In this document: in pieces, positions 44,158 to 51,791 of the stretch
Layout of the letters: each line of letters opens with the position of its first letter
How positions within the stretch are numbered: position 1 is the stretch's first letter
NCBI RefSeq assembly: GCF_024171605.1
Contig: NZ_JALKAA010000003.1
Location: forward strand, 434,001 to 498,000
DNA length: 64,000 bases
Source of the DNA: Pontibacter sp. HSC-36F09
Lineage (GTDB): Bacteria; Bacteroidota; Bacteroidia; Cytophagales; Hymenobacteraceae
Reading direction: 5' to 3'
Translations under genes and position numbers: made by a program
Notes under the pieces: generated by a model
The model's input: only the letters and a program-made list of their open reading frames with translations
Told to the model about the DNA's origin: nothing
Databases searched by the model: none

Positions 44158-45240
44158 CTATCGCAAAGACCTGAAATATACCTTGAAAGTGGAGCCTTCA
44201 CCCAACGTGCTTTCCAACCGTATCTCTCCACCCATTTGCTCCACCATGCCTTTCACAATAAATAGCCCAACGCCGGTGCCTGGCACCTCGCTGTGCAGTC
44301 TGGTATAGCGCTCGAAAATCGAGTGTTTCTTATCTTCTGCTATACCTAAGCCGTTGTCCCTTACAGTGAGCAGTATGTAGTCGCCAGACATTTCCGTTCG
44401 GATGGAGATAACGGGCGCTTTGCCCGGCTTCTGGTATTTAATGGCGTTGTTGAGCAGGTTGTAAACGATGCTCCGGACATTTTTTCGGGAGAAGCTGATT
44501 TCTGGCTCCTCAATTTGCGTGTTGATCTGTGCGTTAGTCTCTGCAATCCTGTCCCGGAGGGCGAGCTTGGCGTCTTCGATGATGTTCTCGAAATTCACCC
44601 GTTCCGGTGCCTGGGCAAAGCCCGTGTCACTAGCCTGGATGTCGGCCAGATCCTCCACTGTCTGGCGCAGGTTGGCTACAGACTCGCTCAGCATGTCTTT
44701 GATTCGCTGGCTGTCTGCCTCGTCCTCCGGCGCTTCCTGCATCAACCTGATCAGCCCTTCTATATTTGAAAGAGGACCTTTGATATCATGGGAGATGGAG
44801 TGGATGATGTTTTCATAGTTTCTGTTCAGGCTCTCGTAACCTTTCAGAATCTGAATGCGGTCGTCGATGTCGATAAAGGTGACGATGACCCCATTGGTTC
44901 TGTTCTCCTTGCGCACGATGTAGGGCAGGATGTTCATTTGGTACCATCGCTTGTCAGTGGTCTGGATCTCCTTTTCCAGGTCCTTGCTGCTTTCGATCAC
45001 CTCGGTGATGTTCTCGATGAAAGTAGGGAATCGGATGTTGCTTGAAACGTCCACGATGTGCTTTCCAATATCATCAGAAGTCAGCTTGAAGTGCCGCATG
45101 GCAGGGGGCGTGAACTTACGCAGGATCATGTTTGCATCTACGAACAGCTGCGGGATGATCGTGTTATTGAAGTAATTTTCAAGTTCATCATTCAGCTCGA
45201 TCAATTTGCTGTGCGCCATCCTGTTGTATGTATGATCCAT
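44158..45240 (-). CDS. PAS-domain sensor histidine kinase (soluble)
   Basis: A 360-residue soluble kinase. A PAS domain (about 15-130: LFVDANMILRKFTPPAMRHF, VSSNIRFPTFIENI, PYIVRKENRTNGVIVTFIDI) leads to HisKA with SISHDIKGPLSNIEG and an ATPase domain (LLNNAIKYQ, TVRDNGLGIAED, TGVGLFIVKGMVE). It has no membrane segment and no receiver. The PAS and the kinase part resemble residues of about 740-870 and 1135-1371 of the hybrid CheB-CheR kinase at 27799-31914, so they are paralogues. Partner response regulator unknown. Confidence 0.93.
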   Translation of the reverse strand: MDHTYNRMAHSKLIELNDELENYFNNTIIPQLFVDANMILRKFTPPAMRHFKLTSDDIGKHIVDVSSNIRFPTFIENITEVIESSKDLEKEIQTTDKRWYQMNILPYIVRKENRTNGVIVTFIDIDDRIQILKGYESLNRNYENIIHSISHDIKGPLSNIEGLIRLMQEAPEDEADSQRIKDMLSESVANLRQTVEDLADIQASDTGFAQAPERVNFENIIEDAKLALRDRIAETNAQINTQIEEPEISFSRKNVRSIVYNLLNNAIKYQKPGKAPVISIRTEMSGDYILLTVRDNGLGIAEDKKHSIFERYTRLHSEVPGTGVGLFIVKGMVEQMGGEIRLESTLGEGSTFKVYFRSLR

Positions 45241-45529
45241 AAATTTTGTGTCTAACTACCTGCCTTCTCCCTATATGTGAGCTTTCTAAGTTCGGCAAAG
45301 CCTAAAAAGCAGATAAATGAAAATGACTATACGAAGGAAAATGAAAACGTTTGGATCAAGGGCTCTGAAATTAGATTTGTCGTCATTTATCTTATCATTA
45401 GGTCCTTCGTACACCGGTAGAGACAGGCTTCCTAAATTACCTATATCCAAGTGAGGTCGCTCCACGTTATAGTGTTCGATTATCAGTTATAGACTTATAG
45501 TTTCACACCCGCATTAGAAAACAATAATT

Positions 45530-46429
45530 ATGAAATGGCAAGGCAGAAGAAAAAGCACCAATATAGAAGACCGTAGAGGTCAGTCAGCAGGCGGTTTCGG
45601 AGGTGGCAGGGGCATCAGTCCCATGCTGCTCGTCCCTTTGTTCAAACTCCTTTTCTCGAAAGTAGGACTCATCATAGTGGGGGTTCTGATATTGATCCTG
45701 TTTCTGACAGGCACAAACCCCTTAACTCTCCTGCAACAGTTTGTGGGTGGCGACGCGCAGTATGCACAGTCTACCGACTACCAGCCCAGTCCGGAAGAGC
45801 AGGCACTGGCCGATCAGACGGCCGTGGTGCTGGCAGATACTGAAGATGTCTGGAACACGATGATACAAGGGTATAGAGAACCCACGTTGGTACTGTTTTC
45901 GGATCAGGTAAACTCAGCCTGCGGACTTGCTTCAGCCGCCACCGGTCCCTTTTACTGCCCCGGCGATGAGAAACTGTACATTGACCTGAGCTTTTTCAGC
46001 GAAATGGATCGTAAGCTGGGCGCGGAAGGAGACTTTGCACAGGCTTATGTGGTGGGCCACGAAGTGGGGCATCACATCCAGAAACTCACTGGCACCATGG
46101 ACCAGGTAAACGCCATGCGGGGCCAGCTATCCCAAACTGAATTCAATCAGCTCATGGTGAGGGTAGAGTTACAGGCTGATTTCTATGCCGGCGTGTGGGC
46201 ACATCATACCCAAAAAGAAAAAGGAATAATGGAGCCCGGCGACCTGGAAGAGGCCCTGAATGCGGCCAGTGCCATCGGCGATGACCGTCTTCAAAAGCAG
46301 TCCACCGGTAGAGTGGTACCTGACTCTTTTACCCACGGCACCTCAGCCCAACGCGTCCGCTGGTTTAAAAAAGGCTTCGAAACAGGCGATGTCAATCAGG
46401 GCGACACCTTTAACGCTACCGAGTTGTAA
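45530..46429 (+). CDS. Neutral zinc metallopeptidase, YpfJ/KPN_02809 family
   Basis: A 299-residue membrane-anchored protease. The N-terminus is basic and polar (MKWQGRRKSTNIEDRRGQS), as in the family; one membrane segment follows (about 45-65). The zinc motif is HEVGH in VVGHEVGHHIQKL (about 177), with ELQADFYAGVWA as the second part. The C-terminal FTHGTSAQRVRWFKKGFETG is typical of the family. The physiological substrate is unknown. Confidence 0.93.
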   Translation: MKWQGRRKSTNIEDRRGQSAGGFGGGRGISPMLLVPLFKLLFSKVGLIIVGVLILILFLTGTNPLTLLQQFVGGDAQYAQSTDYQPSPEEQALADQTAVVLADTEDVWNTMIQGYREPTLVLFSDQVNSACGLASAATGPFYCPGDEKLYIDLSFFSEMDRKLGAEGDFAQAYVVGHEVGHHIQKLTGTMDQVNAMRGQLSQTEFNQLMVRVELQADFYAGVWAHHTQKEKGIMEPGDLEEALNAASAIGDDRLQKQSTGRVVPDSFTHGTSAQRVRWFKKGFETGDVNQGDTFNATEL

Positions 46430-46459
46430 CACCACAGTATAACAGGTATAGACTGGTCA

Positions 46460-46497
46460 TATAAAAAGCCTCTCCATTTCCGGAGAGGCTTTTTATA
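46460..46497. terminator. Bidirectional terminator between the YpfJ-type protease and the serine hydrolase
   Basis: AAAAAGCCTCTCC and GGAGAGGCTTTTT form the stem; T runs are present on both strands. The genes converge on this site. Confidence 0.9.
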
Positions 46498-46517
46498 TGG
46501 TTAAATTATCGCAAAGG

Positions 46518-47672
46518 TTATTTCACCAAGTTATTGTAAAGGCTGTTGATGACCGCTGCCAGTGCCACGTTATACTCATTCACTTCCGGGGCGCTGGTAC
46601 CATTGGTGATCACCACAAACCCGAACTGCTCCTTTGGCTGAAAGAACATGGCGCTGTAGAGTCCGTAGGCATTGCCGGTGTGACCTACTATGGCCTTCCC
46701 CGGAATCAGGTTCTTCTCAGTTTTCAGCGCCAGTCCATAACCATTGTCAGCGATCTTTGATTGCATCTTTTTAGCACTCTTCTTGGAGATGATCCGGGTG
46801 CCGTTATACTCGCCCTTGTTCATATGCATGGTCATGTACTTGGCCAGGTCGGTAGCCGATATTTTCATGCCGCCAGTAGGCGAAAAAATAGGCGTGCTGT
46901 AGCCCATTTTGTAGTTTCTGATTTCCTGCCGGCGTGGGTTATAGGCTGAGGGAGAAGGGGAGAATCGGCTGGAGTCAGGATTGTATTCATAAAGTGTCAC
47001 GAAGCGGCTGGCGTCAAGGGAGTCTACATTATAGCCACCGTACAGTCCCAATGGGTCCAGGATGTGGTGCTTTACGTATTGATCGAAGCGCTCGCCAGTC
47101 AGTTTCTCCAGTATGGTGCCGGCCATGTTGAAGCCCAGGTTGCAGTACTCATACTTTGTGCCCGGTTCGTAGTCGTTGTAACAGGCCGCCCAGTTCGGGT
47201 TTTTAGCTGGGTCGATGGTGTCGAGGGTAAAATAGCCCTGGCTGTCGTTGATGCTGGAGGTATGCGATAGCATCATGCGCAGGGTAATGACCTTATTAGG
47301 GTACTTGGGATTCCGTACCTGAAAACCGACCAACTTACTCACATCATCATTTAAAGAGAGCTTACCCGCCTCGATTAATTGCATCAGGGCCGTCACGGTA
47401 AAGGACTTGGAGATGGAAGCGATCCTGAAAATGTCGCTGTTAGAGAGCGGCGTCTGGCTTTCAACATCCTTCAAACCAAAGGATCTGTTATAGACAATAT
47501 CCCCTTTCTTGACTACGACAACTGCCAGCCCGACCATGTCATGCTGCTGCATAATGGCCTGCAGGTCTGCTTCCGTTTTATCATTTTGGGCATGGCTGGG
47601 TAGGGTGAAGGTTATGAGCGCAAGCGATGTTAGAGAGACTTTCTTCCAAAGGTTTTTCAGCATAGTTGTCAT
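46518..47672 (-). CDS. Serine beta-lactamase/DD-peptidase-like hydrolase, exported
   Basis: A 384-residue secreted serine hydrolase of the class C beta-lactamase/esterase family. A signal peptide is present (KVSLTSLALITFTLPSHAQ). The catalytic SxxK is SISKSF (about 95), the YxN motif is YEYCNLGFNMAG with Tyr, and the KTG-equivalent is HTGNAYG near the end. Members act on peptidoglycan peptides or esters; the substrate here is unknown. A start three codons later is equally possible. Confidence 0.92.
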   Translation of the reverse strand: MTTMLKNLWKKVSLTSLALITFTLPSHAQNDKTEADLQAIMQQHDMVGLAVVVVKKGDIVYNRSFGLKDVESQTPLSNSDIFRIASISKSFTVTALMQLIEAGKLSLNDDVSKLVGFQVRNPKYPNKVITLRMMLSHTSSINDSQGYFTLDTIDPAKNPNWAACYNDYEPGTKYEYCNLGFNMAGTILEKLTGERFDQYVKHHILDPLGLYGGYNVDSLDASRFVTLYEYNPDSSRFSPSPSAYNPRRQEIRNYKMGYSTPIFSPTGGMKISATDLAKYMTMHMNKGEYNGTRIISKKSAKKMQSKIADNGYGLALKTEKNLIPGKAIVGHTGNAYGLYSAMFFQPKEQFGFVVITNGTSAPEVNEYNVALAAVINSLYNNLVK

Positions 47673-47879
47673 GGCATGTAATGTATGAGAAGTCTAATAT
47701 AAGCATCTCTCCCGGAATTCCGTCATTTGCCTGCTTTGTCGGCCAGTGCTTTTTTTGCGTGCCGGGATGTGACAAGGCTAAAATTCGTGGCAGTGCCGCA
47801 TCCTTTTAAAAATAGTTTTGAACAAAGGTGCTGGCTATTGGTTTTTTCCCTGTTAATCAAGCAATTAAAAATAACACTT

Positions 47880-48470
47880 ATGAAAAAACTAAGCATTTTG
47901 TTCTTGTCGGCCCTTTTCCTGTATGGCTGCAACACCAACGAACAAGCCACCGAAAGCGAGGAAGTCGTGACAACGGACACTGAAATGACGACCGGGGATG
48001 ACGCCATGACCACCGATGAAACTATGGCAACCGACGATGCCACGACTGCAGGTTCGCAGGACATTGTGGCCCTCGCTTCTGAAACTCCGTCACTCTCCAC
48101 GCTGGTTCAGGCCTTACAGGCAGCTGACCTGGTGGGCGCCTTGCAGGGCGCGGGTCCTTATACCGTTTTTGCTCCAACAAACGAAGCTTTTGCTGCCTTA
48201 CCAGCCGGAACTCTGGAGAACCTGCTGAAGCCCGAGAACAAGCAGCAACTCGTCGATATTCTGACCTACCACGTGGTGGAAGGAAACGTGAAATCAACCG
48301 ATCTGTCGAACAACATGTCTGCCAAAACATTGAACAGTGCTGAGCTGAAGGTGATGCTAAATGGCAGCAGTGTGAAGATCAACGACGCCAACGTGACCAT
48401 GGCAGATGTGGAAGCGTCGAATGGCGTGGTGCACGTGATCGACAAAGTGATGCTGCCGCCAACCAAGTAA
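47880..48470 (+). CDS. FAS1 (fasciclin) domain lipoprotein, second copy
   Basis: ATG at 47880 gives a lipoprotein signal (MKKLSILFLSALFLYGC); upstream in-frame codons from 47727 are not needed. After an acidic Thr-rich linker one FAS1 domain follows (AGPYTVFAPTNEAFAALPAG, LTYHVVEGNVKSTDL, VEASNGVVHVIDKVMLPP). It is a paralogue of the protein at 19766-20323 with the same architecture. Confidence 0.94.
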   Translation: MKKLSILFLSALFLYGCNTNEQATESEEVVTTDTEMTTGDDAMTTDETMATDDATTAGSQDIVALASETPSLSTLVQALQAADLVGALQGAGPYTVFAPTNEAFAALPAGTLENLLKPENKQQLVDILTYHVVEGNVKSTDLSNNMSAKTLNSAELKVMLNGSSVKINDANVTMADVEASNGVVHVIDKVMLPPTK

Positions 48471-48496
48471 GCAGCAGATTACACTTCATTAAAAAC

Positions 48497-48535
48497 GGGC
48501 AGGTGCTTTCCCATAGGGCGCCTGCTCTTTTTTTT
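48497..48535 (+). terminator. Terminator of the second FAS1 gene
   Basis: GGGCAGGTGC pairs with GCGCCTGCTC (with G-T pairs) and is followed by eight T. Confidence 0.8.
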
Positions 48536-48545
48536 ATTTAATAGT

Positions 48546-48620
48546 CTATACCTATACCTATCTTCTGTACTTTCTATACCTGGCCCCACCTTGCTCCGGC
48601 TGCCTTACATCCTATACCTG
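48546..48620. repeat. Cluster of four CTATACCT copies
   Basis: Four octamers in about 75 bases upstream of the aldo/keto reductase gene (near 48546, 48552, 48575 and 48612), the first two overlapping. Confidence 0.9.
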
Positions 48621-48745
48621 GCTTTCCATTAACTTTTTTATCCGGTCTATCGGAAAGCTTCGTGACTTGAGGTACCTTGAGCAGCAACTCTTGTCTGGTG
48701 GCAAGAGTATGCATGCAGAACTGAGAACTTAAAAATTAGCAAGGT

Positions 48746-49717
48746 ATGGAGTACAGAAGATTTGGCCGTACAGGCTGGCAGGTGAGTGAAGTGAGTTATG
48801 GAATGTGGGGTATGGCCGGCTGGACCGGTTCGGATGACCAGCAGTCGGACCGTTCATTGGACCTGGCCGTGGAAGGCGGCTGCAACTTTTTTGATACCGC
48901 CTGGGGCTACGGCAAAGGTAAAAGCGAGCAGATCCTCGGTCGCCTACTCAAACGTCATTCAGACAAGCGTCTATACGTGGCGACCAAGATTCCGCCTAAA
49001 AATATGAAGTGGCCGTCGAGAGCAGAATACAAGCTAGAAGACTGTTTTCCTGCCGACCATATCATCTCCTATACTGAAAAAAGCCTGCAGAATCTGGGGG
49101 TAGAGACGATCGACCTGCAGCAGTTTCATGTCTGGGAAGACATCTGGGCAGAACAGGAGGAATGGCAGCAGGCTGTGGAGAAGCTGAAAGCCGATGGCAA
49201 AATTCAGCACATGGGCGTGAGCGTGAACCGTTGGGAACCTGATAATGTGCTCCAGACCCTGCGCACCGGCCACATCAGCAGCGTGCAGGTCATTTACAAC
49301 ATTTTCGATCAGGCACCGGAAGACAAGCTGTTCCCACTTTGCCGCGAACTGGATATCGCTACCATCGCCCGCGTTCCCTTCGACGAAGGCACCCTCACCG
49401 GCACTTTCACAACTGAAACCACATTCCCGAAAGACGACTGGCGCAGCACCTACTTTGTGCCCGAAAACCTGAAAGCCAGCGTGGACCATGCCGACCGACT
49501 GAAACCACTTATACCTGCCGGCATGACCATGGCCGAGATGGCTCTGCGCTTTATTCTGAGTAACTCGGATGTGAGTACTACTATACCCGGTATGCGCAAA
49601 GCCCCCCACGTGCAAGCCAATCTGCAGGCCAGCGATGGGAAAGGTTTGCCGGAAGAATTACTGAAGACACTGAAGTCGCACCGCTGGGACCGGAAACCTA
49701 CGGAATGGTCGCAGTAG
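48746..49717 (+). CDS. Aldo/keto reductase
   Basis: A 323-residue NADPH-dependent reductase with the (beta/alpha)8 fold. Catalytic residues are visible as FFDTAWGYGKGKSE (Asp and Tyr), ATKIPPK (Lys) and QQFHVWEDIW (His). The start MEYRRFGRTGWQVSEVSYGMW is the standard N-terminus. The C-terminal TTIPGMRKAPHVQANLQA recalls YeaE/Gcy-type reductases. No operon partner. Confidence 0.94.
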   Translation: MEYRRFGRTGWQVSEVSYGMWGMAGWTGSDDQQSDRSLDLAVEGGCNFFDTAWGYGKGKSEQILGRLLKRHSDKRLYVATKIPPKNMKWPSRAEYKLEDCFPADHIISYTEKSLQNLGVETIDLQQFHVWEDIWAEQEEWQQAVEKLKADGKIQHMGVSVNRWEPDNVLQTLRTGHISSVQVIYNIFDQAPEDKLFPLCRELDIATIARVPFDEGTLTGTFTTETTFPKDDWRSTYFVPENLKASVDHADRLKPLIPAGMTMAEMALRFILSNSDVSTTIPGMRKAPHVQANLQASDGKGLPEELLKTLKSHRWDRKPTEWSQ

Positions 49718-49720
49718 GCC

Positions 49721-50614
49721 TCACCATTCCTGTTTTTCTTTTCCCTTCAGGTCGAAAACACGTGAAATGTTAAAGCCGAAATAGATATCGCCGTCAGACC
49801 AATAGCCGGTGTTCTGAGAAACAAAGAATTTCTCGACCATGCCCTGCGCATTCGTGAAGATCAGCTGGAAAACGTGTCCGCCTGTCTCGATATCGAATCC
49901 AAGGGAAAGACCATTCCGGAAGTCCTGGCGGGTTTGGTCAGAAAGCAGGTAAAAGTATTCCGCGTTGAATGAGGTCCGTTTGGTGATCTTGAAGCGCCCG
50001 CCGCCACCTAATGCATACACATTGTTCTCAGCCCGGCGCGTTGGAACGAGGTTGTGATGAACGAGGGTGGGGGACAGTTGGAGTGAGAAACGCTCCGTAA
50101 ATTTCCTGGCTATAAGCACCTGTTGCGTAAAGGATAAACGGTGCCTGAACTCAAAATTGTTTTCTTCCTCCGGCCATTTCAGCGAACGGACAGCTGCGCT
50201 GGAAAAGAGTGTGAGCGTGACTGGCCAGTCCTTTTCCGTTTGTTGCTGCAGCAGTTTATACTTTAGAAACCCGTCAAAGGTCTTTTCCAGGGAGCTCCTT
50301 CCGACACCGATGTCTAGCTGATCTGTGATGCCATACTCCAGCCCCAGGCGGATGGTCGCCTGATCGAGTCCAAAAAGCTCATAGGCGCCGCTGTTTAAGG
50401 TACCGAACCGGTGGGAGATCAGAAAGAGCAGCACGCCATCGCTGTTCGTTTCTACAGTATGCCCGTTTACCAGGCGCGTTGCCTTAAAGGTACCGGTCAC
50501 ATGGTCAGCGGTTGCACTATCACTGGCTTCCGCTATTTTAAGCAGTTCGTCCTGCGCCTGCACAAAGGCTGTCTGCAGGCAAACCATCACCAGGAGAAAC
50601 CATTTCTTTATCAT
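49721..50614 (-). CDS. DUF5777 family beta-barrel protein
   Basis: A 297-residue exported protein (signal MIKKWFLLVMVCLQTAFVQA). The sequence is full of alternating hydrophobic/polar strands with aromatic ends (LTLFSSAAVRSLKW, FNAEYFYLLSDQTR, GFNISRVF), as in outer membrane barrels. It matches the DUF5777 family, where it accompanies YceI and cytochrome c genes. Its start lies 2 bases after the YceI stop, so it is the last gene of that operon. Confidence 0.88.
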   Translation of the reverse strand: MIKKWFLLVMVCLQTAFVQAQDELLKIAEASDSATADHVTGTFKATRLVNGHTVETNSDGVLLFLISHRFGTLNSGAYELFGLDQATIRLGLEYGITDQLDIGVGRSSLEKTFDGFLKYKLLQQQTEKDWPVTLTLFSSAAVRSLKWPEEENNFEFRHRLSFTQQVLIARKFTERFSLQLSPTLVHHNLVPTRRAENNVYALGGGGRFKITKRTSFNAEYFYLLSDQTRQDFRNGLSLGFDIETGGHVFQLIFTNAQGMVEKFFVSQNTGYWSDGDIYFGFNISRVFDLKGKEKQEW

Positions 50615-50616
50615 AT

Positions 50617-51183
50617 CTAAAGGCTGTTACCAGTTAAGGGAGCATACACGATATCCACTGTTATGTCAATTCGCCTGGCGATGTTATTTCGTACAAGCCG
50701 CGGAATCACTATGTCGAACTCCTGGGGCGTGACGGAGAAGGTGGATTTGCCATAAAGTCGCCCCCCTTTTACTTCCAGTGTACCAACGGTGTCGATGGCT
50801 TTGTCCTTCCCGTGTATGTTCAGCACGCCTTTTACCCGCACCTGATAGGCCGCTTCCCTGCTTATGTCAACAGTTTCCATGTTAGTTATTTTCCCCTTAA
50901 ATGTGGCCTTCGGGTATTTGTCCGACTCTACATAATTTTCATTGAAATGCGTTTGCATCAGGGACTTCCGGAACTGAAACTCCTTCATCGGTACCGAAAA
51001 GACCATTTCGCCGGTGCTCATATCTATAACAGAAACCACCTTTTTGTTATGGGCTTCAATGTCCTCCAGGGGCGCATCTGAAAAGAACCAGATATGGCCT
51101 GTTTTGGTGAAGTAACGCGCTTGAGCCACCACATCAGCAAAAGTGATCAGTACAAGTGCTATAGCCAGGATGAGCTGTTTCAT
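50617..51183 (-). CDS. YceI family protein, exported
   Basis: A 188-residue lipid-binding lipocalin-like protein. A signal peptide (QLILAIALVLITFADVVAQA) precedes the YceI domain, with its typical strands IWFFSDAPLEDI, FQFRKSLMQTHFNENYVESDKYPKA and VKGVLNIHGKDKAI. YceI proteins bind isoprenoids (polyprenyls) in the periplasm. It is the middle gene of the cytochrome c-YceI-DUF5777 operon. Confidence 0.93.
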   Translation of the reverse strand: MKQLILAIALVLITFADVVAQARYFTKTGHIWFFSDAPLEDIEAHNKKVVSVIDMSTGEMVFSVPMKEFQFRKSLMQTHFNENYVESDKYPKATFKGKITNMETVDISREAAYQVRVKGVLNIHGKDKAIDTVGTLEVKGGRLYGKSTFSVTPQEFDIVIPRLVRNNIARRIDITVDIVYAPLTGNSL

Positions 51184-51192
51184 GATGAAAGG

Positions 51193-51579
51193 TCAGTTGT
51201 TCAGGGCGCCATCATTTACCCATTTCTTTATTTTTTCAATGTCACAAGCTGAGAGTTTCGCTGCGCCCTGCGGCATAGGAACGAAGCCCGGTGCATGCGT
51301 GATCGCACCGATCAGCCGGCCTTGGTCTACCTTTGCTTTTACACCACTGTAGCTACTCAGCACCACACCGCCCTCAGCGATGTTGACTGCATGGCAGGCG
51401 TAACAGTTGGTGGCCAGTATGGGCGCCACACTACCGGAAAAAGTAACCGTGTTTGTGTCGCATTGCTGGGGGGACTGCTGCGGCATCAGATCTTCTTCGT
51501 TGTCATCAGCACAGGCCGCAGCAGCCAAAAGGAGAATGCCCAGCAGCATTTTTTTTATTGTAGAAAGAATTCGTGCCAT
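51193..51579 (-). CDS. Small c-type cytochrome lipoprotein
   Basis: A 128-residue protein. The signal ends in LAAAAC, so it is lipid-anchored. One heme site CxxCH (NCYACHAV) is followed by a possible axial Met in VPMPQG, and the C-terminal helix LSACDIEKIKKWVNDGA is typical of the family. It is the first gene of a three-gene operon with YceI and DUF5777. Confidence 0.92.
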   Translation of the reverse strand: MARILSTIKKMLLGILLLAAAACADDNEEDLMPQQSPQQCDTNTVTFSGSVAPILATNCYACHAVNIAEGGVVLSSYSGVKAKVDQGRLIGAITHAPGFVPMPQGAAKLSACDIEKIKKWVNDGALNN

Positions 51580-51791
51580 GTGTTCCGTTTGTTTTTCCTT
51601 TTCATCTTGATGCCCCCATCACGGAGACTTTTTTCGGATGGTTGCCTCGGGTTAAAATAAAATCGTGCACCTGACTGGCTGAATTGCGTTGTCACATCAA
51701 TCTTGCGGTTTTGTGCAGGTATAGGGTTTCTGTTCTACCTATTTTGTGCTATATTTCAGCATAGATCGACACGCCTGATTATTTTATAAAA

